Origin: an uncultured Collinsella sp.
GTDB taxonomy: Bacteria; Actinomycetota; Coriobacteriia; Coriobacteriales; Coriobacteriaceae
Assembly: GCA_900547125.1 (NCBI GenBank)
Contig: URFU01000028.1
Span: 1-19,420 of the forward strand
Length of the DNA: 19,420 nt
Reading direction: 5' to 3'
Shown here one piece after another: positions 6,795 to 13,345 of the stretch. Made by a program: the position numbers and the translations under genes. Position 1 is the first letter of the stretch. Each line of letters begins with the position of its first letter. The notes below the pieces were generated by a model, which worked only from the letters and a program-made list of their open reading frames with translations, ran no database searches and had not been told where the DNA came from.

Positions 6795-6818
6795 AGGCAA
6801 CCGGTGCGCCTTTACAAT
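6792..6818 (+). promoter_or_regulatory. Dyad TAAAGGC-N9-GCCTTTA overlapping a TACAAT -10 box upstream of ung
   Basis: TAAAGGC (6792-6798) and GCCTTTA (6808-6814) are exact inverted arms. The right arm overlaps TACAAT at 6813-6818, a good -10 box about 36 bp before the ung start. No clear -35 is present. The dyad could be an operator or a weak terminator for the preceding transporter; it has no U-tract. Confidence 0.4.
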
Positions 6819-6853
6819 AGATGCCACCAGAGCATCTGCCATAAAGGAGCCCC

Positions 6854-7579
6854 TTGGACACCGCAACTCGCGACCACAACATAGCAACTTGGTTGGGCGA
6901 TGCACCGCAGCCGGTACGTGACACTACGAACCAACTGCTCGAGCGCATCGCCCTTTTGCGCACCGAGCAGACCATCTACCCGGCACAAGACGACATCCTC
7001 AATGCCCTCGCCTACACGCCGGCCGACCAGGTCAAGGTTGTCATCTTGGGTCAAGATCCCTATCACGGACCCAACCAGGCAATGGGGCTGTCGTTTTCGG
7101 TCCCCACGACGCAAACCAAGTTGCCGCCGAGCCTGCGCAACATCTATAAGGAACTCAAAGCCGATCTGGGTTGCCCCATTCCCGCCACGGGAGACCTAAC
7201 ACCATGGGCACAACAGGGCGTCCTGCTCCTCAACACCACGCTCACCGTGCGCGAGCATGCCGCGAACTCGCACGCCAAACTGGGCTGGAGCACCCTGACC
7301 GACTACGTTATCGAACGCTGCTGCCAGCTGCCCCAGCCGGTAGTCTTTTTGGCATGGGGTCGCTTTGCCCAGCAGATGGTCGAAGGCAAGCTCGTCGCAG
7401 TCGGCGCGGGCAAGGCAACCGACAAGTTCTGTCTGGCCTCCACGCACCCCTCGCCGCTTTCGGCCAACCGTGCCACGGCAGAACTCCCCGCCTTTATGGG
7501 GTCGCGTCCCTTCTCGGCAGCCAATCGGCTACTCGAACAGCACGGCTCGACCCCCGTCAACTGGACTTGCCTCGGCTAA
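6854..7579 (+). CDS. ung: Uracil-DNA glycosylase, family 1
   Basis: The enzyme removes uracil from DNA as the first step of base excision repair. The 241-residue product has all family-1 motifs: the water-activating loop GQDPYHG at 66-72 (catalytic D68), the uracil-binding LLLNTTLTV (N127), and the minor-groove loop STHPSPLSANR (catalytic H198). It ends with the usual GSRPFSAANRLLEQHGSTPVNW. The start is TTG at 6854, because AAAGGAG (6843-6849) sits 4 nt before it and no ATG or GTG lies suitably between. Length is typical. A perfect 12-bp hairpin terminator follows 15 bp after the stop. Confidence 0.97.
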   Translation: MDTATRDHNIATWLGDAPQPVRDTTNQLLERIALLRTEQTIYPAQDDILNALAYTPADQVKVVILGQDPYHGPNQAMGLSFSVPTTQTKLPPSLRNIYKELKADLGCPIPATGDLTPWAQQGVLLLNTTLTVREHAANSHAKLGWSTLTDYVIERCCQLPQPVVFLAWGRFAQQMVEGKLVAVGAGKATDKFCLASTHPSPLSANRATAELPAFMGSRPFSAANRLLEQHGSTPVNWTCLG

Positions 7580-7594
7580 AAATCGATATATCAA

Positions 7595-7628
7595 AAACGC
7601 GCCCGACGGCTTTCCATCGGGCGCGTTT
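7595..7628. terminator. Bidirectional terminator between ung and the SDR gene
   Basis: AAACGCGCCCGA (7595-7606) and TCGGGCGCGTTT (7617-7628) pair perfectly over 12 bp with a 10-nt loop. Read on the minus strand the stem runs into TTTTTGATAT, a strong U-tract for the SDR gene that ends at 7630. Read on the plus strand it ends ung with TTTCC. Confidence 0.9.
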
Positions 7629-7629
7629 C

Positions 7630-8310
7630 CTATTCGGGCCAAATAAATTGCGTGCGGCCGGCCTCGCCGCCATCGATCAACAGACTCTGTCCGGTCATAA
7701 ACCGATTGGTCACGCCCACAAAGTAGATCCACTCGGCGATCTCTTGGGCGGTGGCCCAGCGTTTAAGCGGCGTGAGCTCCATAATCTGGTTCCACAGGTG
7801 TTCGTCTTCCATCACGCAACGGTTGAGCGGCGTGATAACGCCGCCCGGGTCCACACTGTTGGCGATGGCCTGCGGTGCCAGGCGGTTTGCAAGGTTCTTG
7901 GTGTAGGCGATAACGCCGCCCTTGCTGGCGGCATAGACGGGAAACTCCGAACCCGTATGGCCGCTCGCCGAGCCCACATTGACCACGGATTTGATAGCCG
8001 GCGCCGGCTTGGCGACAAGCCCCTCCCCCACAAAAGCGTAGCGCTCGGTCACGTTGATGGTGCCACACAGGTTAGCGGCGATATCGTCGGCCGAATCCTG
8101 CGTACCGGCAACGTTCACGATCACTTGGGGTTCAAGGTCGCCCGGAAACGAGCCCGGCTTGCAGACATCAACAATCAGATGGCGGTAGCGCTCGTGCTCG
8201 ACCGCCGCCGGCAGCAGGTCAAAGCCCACGACCTCGTGGCCCTCGTCCAAAAAGCGCTGCACGCATGCGGCTCCGATACCGCCCGAAGCGCCCGTGATCA
8301 AAACCCGCAT
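7630..8310 (-). CDS. SDR family NAD(P)-dependent oxidoreductase
   Basis: The 226-residue product is a classical short-chain dehydrogenase/reductase. The cofactor loop TGASGGIG is at residues 6-13, NVAGT at 66-70 replaces the usual NNAG, the catalytic serine lies in NVGSASG (about 114-116), and Y126-x3-K130 is in YAASKGG. The C-terminal SVDPGGVITPL and MTGQSLLIDGGE are also characteristic. The substrate cannot be predicted from these motifs. The ATG at 8310 has AAGGAG at 5 nt, and that site overlaps the stop codon of the upstream transporter gene (gap 9 bp). The two genes are therefore almost certainly co-transcribed and translationally linked, which suggests a related substrate. Confidence 0.92.
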   Translation of the reverse strand: MRVLITGASGGIGAACVQRFLDEGHEVVGFDLLPAAVEHERYRHLIVDVCKPGSFPGDLEPQVIVNVAGTQDSADDIAANLCGTINVTERYAFVGEGLVAKPAPAIKSVVNVGSASGHTGSEFPVYAASKGGVIAYTKNLANRLAPQAIANSVDPGGVITPLNRCVMEDEHLWNQIMELTPLKRWATAQEIAEWIYFVGVTNRFMTGQSLLIDGGEAGRTQFIWPE

Positions 8311-8319
8311 ACTTGCTCC

Positions 8320-9042
8320 TTAGGCGGTTGCGTGGCGCTCGAGGTACTCGGAGCCCACGTTCTCGCGCTCCCAGCCGCGCACGACCTTGTAGCCCACGGG
8401 GCTCAGGAAGACCTCACACAGCAGCTCGGCGATGGCGCCCGTCAGCGAGCACATAAGGACCTGCACCCAGGTCCAACCAAAGAACGTGTGGCTCACCACA
8501 ATGGCAAAGACCAGGTTGTCGATAAACTGGCCAACACCCGTGGACACATAGGAGCGGAAGGCGAAGCTCGCAAAGTTATTCTTTTTGAGCATACGGCCGA
8601 GCGACTGGGTGAGCGTGGAGTTAACCACGGCGGAAACGAGCATTGCCAGCGAAGAGCCCAGCACCACGTACCAGGTGCCGCCGATGGTGGCGTTAAGGGC
8701 GGTGTTGACCTCGATCATGCCCGTGTCGTAGTAGGCGCCCCACATGCCCGGCGTGAGCGAGCATGCCCAAAAGCACAGGCTCACGGCCAGGTTGACCAGC
8801 AGTGCGAGGATAGAGATTTTGATAGATGCCTTGGCGCCAAAGCGCTTGCAGATCATGTCCTGGCACAAAAACGAAACCCAGCTCACCACAAAGCCGCAAT
8901 CGAGCGCCAGATACGGCAGGCTGATAAGCTCTTTGTTGGCCAGCAGGTTCATCATGATGACGCTCACGAAAAACAGCGAAACCGTTGCCGCGGGAATGCT
9001 CCGCAACAGGACCTTGTAGTCCTCCATGACCTTCTTGATCAT
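8320..9042 (-). CDS. VUT/YhhQ family transporter, probably queuosine-precursor uptake
   Basis: The 240-residue membrane protein has about six helices and resembles the vitamin-uptake-transporter (VUT, YhhQ/QueP) family. In E. coli that family imports queuosine precursors such as preQ0/preQ1. Supporting features are the helix LPYLALDCGFVVSWVSFLCQ, followed by DMICKRFGAKASIKISILAL (equivalent to the D.xNERYGKKxARKxI segment). The later SYVSTGVGQFIDNLVFAIVV matches the STxxSQxxDTxIF segment of YhhQ. The ATG at 9042 has AAAGGAG at 6 nt. It is the first gene of an operon with the SDR gene and has its own promoter and a roughly 78-nt leader. Substrate specificity is inferred from family only. Confidence 0.75.
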   Translation of the reverse strand: MIKKVMEDYKVLLRSIPAATVSLFFVSVIMMNLLANKELISLPYLALDCGFVVSWVSFLCQDMICKRFGAKASIKISILALLVNLAVSLCFWACSLTPGMWGAYYDTGMIEVNTALNATIGGTWYVVLGSSLAMLVSAVVNSTLTQSLGRMLKKNNFASFAFRSYVSTGVGQFIDNLVFAIVVSHTFFGWTWVQVLMCSLTGAIAELLCEVFLSPVGYKVVRGWERENVGSEYLERHATA

Positions 9043-9121
9043 TATGTACTCCTTTGGTTTTAGGTTTAACGAGCAGGATATCGGACCCGAACTGCTCGGA
9101 CGCCCCGGTCTTGAGACGACG
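9043..9121 (-). promoter_or_regulatory. Structured 5' leader of the VUT transporter gene (candidate riboswitch or RNA thermosensor)
   Basis: The inferred leader is about 78 nt long. On the minus strand CGAGCAG (9098-9092) pairs perfectly with CTGCTCG (9076-9070) around a 15-nt loop, TTCGGGTCCGATATC. The downstream single strand TTAAACCTAAAACC leads directly into AAAGGAG. The loop GGGT or GGT can pair with ACCT or ACC in that strand, giving an H-type pseudoknot next to the ribosome binding site. The geometry resembles preQ1-I riboswitches, but their loop and tail consensus is not met. A simpler inner hairpin (TCG..CGA) competes. Confidence 0.35.
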
Positions 9122-9127
9122 GTGGGT

Positions 9128-9156
9128 ATGATAGCCGCTCACACGGCATCAGGCAA
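9128..9156 (-). promoter_or_regulatory. Sigma-70-type promoter of the VUT-SDR operon
   Basis: On the minus strand TTGCCT (9156-9151) and TATCAT (9133-9128) are separated by exactly 17 bp. They match the -35 consensus at 4 of 6 and the -10 consensus at 5 of 6 positions. This places the transcript start near 9121 and the leader at about 78 nt. Confidence 0.65.
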
Positions 9157-9161
9157 GCAAA

Positions 9162-9193
9162 CGGCGCGGCAGCCCCGCAGGGCCACCGCGCCG
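9162..9193 (-). terminator. GC-rich hairpin terminator downstream of prfC
   Basis: GGCGCGG (9163-9169) pairs with CCGCGCC (9186-9192). Inside it GCCC pairs with GGGC across symmetric 2-nt internal loops. It starts 6 bp after the prfC stop. The minus-strand tail GTTTGCTTG is only moderately U-rich. Confidence 0.7.
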
Positions 9194-9198
9194 ATGCG

Positions 9199-10812
9199 TT
9201 AAAACGCTACGTTGCCAAACTCCGACAGGATAAGGTCGGGGTTGTGGTCGGTAGCCCAGTCCACGTTCCACGGGCTCGTGAACAGCAGCAGCTTGCCGCC
9301 GCGCATGTCCTCGACGCGCAGCGTGTCGCGCGTGAGCGAAAGGCCCGGGATATCGATGGTGTCGGGGTCGTTCTGGATCCAGCGGATGTCCGTATAGGGC
9401 AGCGGCTGGCGACGAACCTCAACACGGTACTCGGCCTTGAGGCGGCGCTCGAGCACCTCAAACTGCAGCACGCCGACCACGCCCACGATGACGCTCTCCA
9501 TGCCGGCACCCAGCTCGCGGAAGATCTGGATGGCACCCTCCTGGGCGAGCTCCTCCATACCCTTAACGAACTGCTTGCGCTTGAGCGTGTCGACCTGCGT
9601 AATGCGAGCGAACATCTCGGGGGCAAACGTCGGAATCTGCGGATACTGCACGTGGCGCTTGCCAGAGCACACGGTATCGCCGATGCTAAAGATACCGGGG
9701 TCGAACAGGCCCACGATATCGCCCGCGTACGCCTCGTCCACGATGGCGCGGTCATCGGCCATCATCGAGGTACCCGTGGCAAGCTTGAGCTTGCGGTTGC
9801 CCTGCACGTGGAAGGCGTCCATGCCGCGCTCGAACTTGCCCGAGCAAATGCGCACAAAGGCGATGCGGTCGCGGTGGTTCTTGTCCATGTTGGCCTGGAT
9901 CTTAAACACAAAGCCGCTAAAGTCGTCGCGGCAGGGATCGACCGGCTCGTTGGTGAGCGTATCGGTATAGGCGCGCGGCGTCGGGGCCAGGCGCAGGAAC
10001 TCCTTGAGGAAGGGCTCCACGCCAAAGTTGGTGAGCGCCGAGCCAAAGAACGCCGGGCTTAGCTTGCCGCAGGCCACGGCATCCAAGTCGAGCTCGTCGC
10101 CGGCACCATCGAGCAGCTCGATGTCGTCCATCAGGTTCTTATGGTTCTCTTCGCCGATGAGTTCGTCCATGGAAGGATCGCCCAGCTCGGCCTCGACCTC
10201 GGCGACCTTCTTGGTGGCGTTGGCGTGGCCGTCGCCCTCAAAGGCGATAACGCGACGGGTCTGGCGATCGAACACACCGCGGAAGTTGCGACCGCTGCCA
10301 ATCGGCCAGTTCATGGGATACGTATTGATGCCCAGGACATTCTCGATCTCTTCCATGAGCTCAAACGGATCGCGGGCCTCGTGGTCGAGCTTGTTCACAA
10401 AGGTGAAGATGGGAATGTGGCGCAGCGTGCAGACCTTAAAGAGCTTTTTGGTCTGGGCCTCGACGCCCTTGGCGCCGTCGATGACCATGACCGCGGCGTC
10501 GGCGGCCATAAGGGTACGGTAGGTATCCTCCGAAAAGTCCTGGTGGCCGGGGGTATCGAGGATGTTGACGCAGGCGCCGTTGTAGGTGAACTGCAGCACC
10601 GAGGAGGTAACGGAAATACCGCGCTCCTTCTCGATGTCCATCCAGTCCGAGACGGCATGCTTGGCCGAGCTCTTGCCCTTGACCGAGCCGGCGGTCTGGA
10701 TGCTGCCGGTATAGAGCAGCAGCTTCTCAGTCAGTGTGGTCTTACCGGCGTCCGGGTGGCTGATGATCGCGAATGTGCGGCGCGACGAGATTTCATCCGA
10801 CAGGCTTGCCAT
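9199..10812 (-). CDS. prfC: Peptide chain release factor 3 (RF3)
   Basis: RF3 is the translational GTPase that recycles RF1 and RF2 from the ribosome after peptide release. The 537-residue product has the GTPase P-loop SHPDAGKTT (residues 18-26), the switch region KERGISVTSSVLQF, DTPGHQDFSEDT (G3) and FVNKLDHEARDP (G4). The family segment NTYPMNWPIGSGRNFRGVFD and domains II/III (FKIQANMDKNHRDRIAFVRI; GVVGVLQFEVLERRLKAEY) identify RF3 rather than EF-G. E. coli RF3 has 529 residues. I start at 10812 (MASLSDEIS) because AAAGGA lies 5 nt upstream. The in-frame ATG at 10839 has no ribosome binding site. A TACAAT -10 box is at 10865-10860. Confidence 0.97.
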   Translation of the reverse strand: MASLSDEISSRRTFAIISHPDAGKTTLTEKLLLYTGSIQTAGSVKGKSSAKHAVSDWMDIEKERGISVTSSVLQFTYNGACVNILDTPGHQDFSEDTYRTLMAADAAVMVIDGAKGVEAQTKKLFKVCTLRHIPIFTFVNKLDHEARDPFELMEEIENVLGINTYPMNWPIGSGRNFRGVFDRQTRRVIAFEGDGHANATKKVAEVEAELGDPSMDELIGEENHKNLMDDIELLDGAGDELDLDAVACGKLSPAFFGSALTNFGVEPFLKEFLRLAPTPRAYTDTLTNEPVDPCRDDFSGFVFKIQANMDKNHRDRIAFVRICSGKFERGMDAFHVQGNRKLKLATGTSMMADDRAIVDEAYAGDIVGLFDPGIFSIGDTVCSGKRHVQYPQIPTFAPEMFARITQVDTLKRKQFVKGMEELAQEGAIQIFRELGAGMESVIVGVVGVLQFEVLERRLKAEYRVEVRRQPLPYTDIRWIQNDPDTIDIPGLSLTRDTLRVEDMRGGKLLLFTSPWNVDWATDHNPDLILSEFGNVAF

Positions 10813-10953
10813 GCGGATCCTTTCTTGCATTGAGTGCATTACGTCGATGTAACCGTACTATTGTAGCCGCGAAATCTCGCTCTAGGGCGCCTATCAGGAC
10901 AAATTCATCAGTTGGGGCCTAGGGTAGCAGTCGATGGCGGCACTCCGCAGCAG
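10813..10953. other. prfC upstream region before the repeat array
   Basis: Apart from the prfC ribosome binding site and -10 box I see no gene in this stretch. TCTCGCTCTAGGGC at 10875-10888 matches the array half-site at 9 of 14 positions, near where a preceding unit would fall, but this is within chance. Confidence 0.5.
10860..10865 (-). promoter_or_regulatory. Probable -10 box of prfC
   Basis: TACAAT on the minus strand, 47 bp upstream of the prfC ATG, preceded by G and C rather than TG. No good -35 is seen at 17 bp. The placement gives a leader of about 40 nt. Confidence 0.4.
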
Positions 10954-11253
10954 TTTGTCTCGATCTGTAACATCCAGACGGTTTTTGAACCTCTACCTGT
11001 TACAGATTTAGACAAACAGGTGGGCGTCCCAGAAAGATCTCGATCTGTAACTTCCAGCCACTCAAAACGGGTCCATCTGTTACAGATTGAGATATAAGGA
11101 TAGACGGGTGGCCAATGTCTCGATCTGTAACATCTAGCAGCAAAAAACTTCTCCAGTTGTTACAGATTGAGACAACCAAGTGGGGCCCGCCAGCAAAATC
11201 TCAATCTGTAACAGGTAGCCGTCCAAATCGGTTCCAGATGTTACAGATTGAGA
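10954..11253. repeat. Array of eight 14-bp half-sites in alternating orientation (four hairpin units, 80-81 bp period)
   Basis: Forward half-sites TCTCGATCTGTAAC start at 10958, 11038 and 11118, and TCTCAATCTGTAAC at 11199. Reverse half-sites GTTACAGATTGAGA start at 10999 (GTTACAGATTTAGA, one change), 11079, 11159 and 11240. Forward-to-reverse distance is 41 bp in all four units; reverse-to-next-forward is 39, 39 and 40 bp. In unit 1 the arms extend to 18 bp (TTTGTCTC... / ...AGACAAA) with two changes. Inner 27-nt loops differ but share positions: AG at loop positions 5-6, TC at 21-22, A at 24 and T at 27. Linkers are 25, 25 and 26 nt. The period is not a multiple of three and every unit falls in a different frame, so the array is non-coding. 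It fills most of the gap between prfC and the GntR operon. Confidence 0.97.
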
Positions 11254-11303
11254 TGAATGAACGAGCGGACAATCCGAATTTGTCTCTTGCGCAACTGTGC
11301 ATA

Positions 11304-11342
11304 GTGTATATATACTGTGCTTACCGGTTATATACACGTGTA
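11304..11342 (+). promoter_or_regulatory. Operator/promoter of the GntR-ABC operon: GTGTATATA-N16-TATATACAC
   Basis: GTGTATATA (11304-11312) and TATATACAC (11329-11337) are exact inverted arms. Each arm also lies in a local palindrome, GTATATATAC (11306-11315) and TACACGTGTA (11333-11342). TATACT at 11311-11316 is a good -10 box. TTGCGC at 11287-11292 is a weak -35 with 18 bp spacing. The dyad covers the -10 and start region, as expected for autorepression by the GntR protein encoded 23 bp downstream. GT...AC palindromes are typical GntR-family operators. Confidence 0.65.
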
Positions 11343-11364
11343 GCCCAACAGCTAAGGAGCCGCT

Positions 11365-11745
11365 GTGGACATCATCCTATCCAATTCAAGCGACAAGCCC
11401 ATCTACGAGCAGATATCCTCGCAGGTCAAAGCTCAGATCCTTTCGGGCACGCTCGCTGCGGGAGCCAAACTCCCCAGCATCCGTGCACTCGCGAGCGACC
11501 TGGGTGTGAGCGTCATCACCACCAAGCGCGCCTACGCCGACCTAGAGCAACTCGGGTTTATCTGCACCGTGCAGGGCAAGGGCTGCTTTGTCGCCGAGGG
11601 CAACCAGGAACTCTTGCGCGAAAACCAGCTCTGCCATATCGAAGAGCTACATGCGAAAGCGGCGAGCCAAGCCGACACCCTGGGCGTCACGCGCGACAAA
11701 CTGCACGAGATGCTCGACCTGGTAGCCCCCGAAACCATGCAGTAG
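11365..11745 (+). CDS. GntR family transcriptional regulator, YtrA subfamily
   Basis: The 126-residue product is a short GntR regulator of the YtrA type: a winged helix-turn-helix without a large effector domain. The DNA-binding domain spans residues about 10-78. KPIYEQISSQVKAQILSGTL leads into KLPSIRALASDLGVSVITTK (recognition region), then RAYADLEQLGFICTVQGKGC and FVAEGN. The remaining ~46 residues form a helical dimerisation tail. The start is GTG at 11365, with AAGGAG 6 nt upstream. It is followed 23 bp later by an ABC ATPase and then a permease, the standard YtrA operon layout, so it probably represses this transporter and itself through the dyad at 11304-11342. The signal is unknown; characterised relatives respond to cell-envelope antibiotics. 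Confidence 0.93.
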   Translation: MDIILSNSSDKPIYEQISSQVKAQILSGTLAAGAKLPSIRALASDLGVSVITTKRAYADLEQLGFICTVQGKGCFVAEGNQELLRENQLCHIEELHAKAASQADTLGVTRDKLHEMLDLVAPETMQ

Positions 11746-11768
11746 CCATCTGCAAGAAAGGCTATACC

Positions 11769-12650
11769 ATGCAAAACCTTTTAGAACTCAAAGGCATCTC
11801 ACGCCGTGTGAGCGACCGCTTTTCACTACGCGACGTCACGCTCGCTGTGGAGCCCGGCCAGATCGTTGGCTTTGTAGGCGCAAACGGTGCTGGCAAAACA
11901 ACGACGATTCGAGCTGCTCTCGGGCTTATAAAGCTCGATGCCGGCGAAGTGCACCTGTTTGGGCAGCGCTGTGGCGCCGACGCGCCCGATGAGTCGCAAC
12001 GCCATCTACGCTCCCGCGTCGGTCTTGTCCTGGACACGTGCCCCTTCCCCTCCACGCTCAGGGTGGGCCAGATCGAGTCGCTCGTAGGCCCGGCGTACCC
12101 CACATGGGACCGCGAAACGTTCGCCGGATTCATCAACCGATTTGGCCTCGATCCCAAGACAAAGGTCAAGGACCTCTCCCGCGGCATGGGCATGAAACTG
12201 CAGCTTGCCTGTGCACTCAGCCACAATGCCAAGCTGCTCGTTTTGGACGAAGCCACCGCGGGCCTCGATCCCATGGCACGCGAGGAACTGCTTGATGAGC
12301 TGCTTGCCTTTGTCGCCGACGGCCAGCACAGCGTGTTACTCTCGAGCCACATTACGTCCGACCTCGATCGCACCGCTGATCGCGTCATCTGCATCGAAAA
12401 TGGCTCGATTATTTTTGACCTGCCGCGCGAGGACATTACCGACCGCGCCGGCATCGCCCACTGCACCCAAGCACAGGCCGCCGAGCTTATGGCTTGCGTC
12501 GAAGGCGCCCGTGCCGCCCACCACGCCTATAGCGTGGACGTGCTCGTGCCCAACCGTCACGAAGCGCTCGAGGCCTTTCCCGAGATTCCCTGCGATCGGG
12601 CAACCATTGATGACTATCTTCGCCTCACGCTGAAAGGGGCTTCGAAATGA
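11769..12650 (+). CDS. ABC transporter ATP-binding protein (YtrB/BcrA-like)
   Basis: The 293-residue ATPase has Walker A GANGAGKTT (37-45), the signature LSRGM (136-140), Walker B LLVLDEA (156-162) and the H-loop histidine at 194 (LLSSHITSD). The signature is a variant of LSGGQ of the kind seen in ABC-2 type exporters. A C-terminal extension of about 90 residues follows the core, as in YtrB/BcrA-type proteins. The ATG at 11769 has AAAGG 8-9 nt upstream. The frame is open farther upstream to 11115, but that stretch crosses the repeat array and the GntR gene and is not coding. Its stop overlaps the next start (ATGA), so it is coupled to the permease gene. Confidence 0.94.
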   Translation: MQNLLELKGISRRVSDRFSLRDVTLAVEPGQIVGFVGANGAGKTTTIRAALGLIKLDAGEVHLFGQRCGADAPDESQRHLRSRVGLVLDTCPFPSTLRVGQIESLVGPAYPTWDRETFAGFINRFGLDPKTKVKDLSRGMGMKLQLACALSHNAKLLVLDEATAGLDPMAREELLDELLAFVADGQHSVLLSSHITSDLDRTADRVICIENGSIIFDLPREDITDRAGIAHCTQAQAAELMACVEGARAAHHAYSVDVLVPNRHEALEAFPEIPCDRATIDDYLRLTLKGASK

Positions 12651-13345
12651 AACGCGCCTTTATGTCCGAGCTCGCCATCGTTCGCTCGCTTGCCCCAAGC
12701 ATTGCGGGTGTCGGCTTGTTCATATTCGTCGTGCTGACCCTTGCCAACGCGTCGGACGGCGATTCCGGCATGAGCGCTGGCGCCTGCGCGGTCAGTGCCA
12801 TGTCACCCATCATGGTCATGAGCTCGCTGGCCGGCTTCGACAATCAAAACGGATGGGAGCGTTATCGGGCAACGCTGCCCTTCTCGCGCAAAGACATTAT
12901 TTGTGCCCGTTACCTGAGCGTTATTGTCTTCTCCGCCGTCATGGCATGTGCAGCTACGCTTTTGAGTATCGTCGCCATCCCGCTCTTCAACAGCGCGGGC
13001 ATTCCTTCGACGGGACAGACCGTCTTTGAGATCGCAATAGCCTCGGCAGCATCGATGCTCATCACCCTCATAATGGTGTTCTTGGCACAGCCGCTGTTCT
13101 TCCGATTTGGACACATGGAGGCGCTGCGCCTATCCGTTGGCCTGTTTGCCATGCTCGGATGCCTTGCCATGGCCACGCTGAGCTCCTCCAACCCCATCAG
13201 CAACTGGCTCATGTCGATTGCCGGAGCGAATCCCGATCCTGCCGTTCTGAGCTGTCTGTGTGCAGGCATCGCCGCACTTGCCCTCGCGCTATGTGCAATC
13301 AGCTGCGCCGTCAGCACCAAGGTCTATCGGGCACGCGATCTGTAA
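12647..13345 (+). CDS. ABC-2 type transporter permease
   Basis: The 232-residue product has about six hydrophobic helices. It contains the segment GWERYRATLPFSRKDIICARYLSV, typical of the small ABC-2 permeases (ABC2_membrane_5 type: E..W..YxxxLPxxRxxIxxxRY). It starts at the ATG overlapping the stop of the ATPase gene, so the two are translated together and should form one export complex. The cargo is unknown. With the YtrA-type regulator, defence against a membrane-active compound or lipid-linked substrate handling is the usual guess. The sequence shows no truncation. No clear terminator follows. Confidence 0.88.
   Translation: MKRAFMSELAIVRSLAPSIAGVGLFIFVVLTLANASDGDSGMSAGACAVSAMSPIMVMSSLAGFDNQNGWERYRATLPFSRKDIICARYLSVIVFSAVMACAATLLSIVAIPLFNSAGIPSTGQTVFEIAIASAASMLITLIMVFLAQPLFFRFGHMEALRLSVGLFAMLGCLAMATLSSSNPISNWLMSIAGANPDPAVLSCLCAGIAALALALCAISCAVSTKVYRARDL

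Noticed and set aside
7171..9063. 630-codon plus-strand frame opposite the SDR and transporter genes
   Set aside because: It is the antisense shadow of two genes with clear motifs and ribosome binding sites, and its translation is Arg/His/Gly-rich with no domain.
9043..9121. Known preQ1-I, preQ1-II or preQ1-III riboswitch
   Set aside because: Hairpin size is similar to preQ1-I but the conserved loop and A-rich tail sequence are not matched; no second hairpin for preQ1-II. Kept only as a candidate new element.
9244..10833. Long plus-strand frames opposite prfC
   Set aside because: Low-complexity translations without motifs; prfC on the other strand is complete.
10954..11253. CRISPR array
   Set aside because: Repeats are only 14 bp, alternate in orientation, intervals are semi-conserved, and no cas gene is present.
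11283..11295. Degenerate fifth unit of the array (TTTGTCTCTTGCGCAAC)
   Set aside because: Only the TTTGTCTC and AAC ends match, spacing is off by about 4 bp, and no reverse partner follows.
11115..11768. N-terminal extension of the ABC ATPase through the repeat array
   Set aside because: The frame crosses the array and the well-supported GntR gene, while a ribosome binding site and typical ATPase start exist at 11769. The 80-bp period changes frame in each unit.
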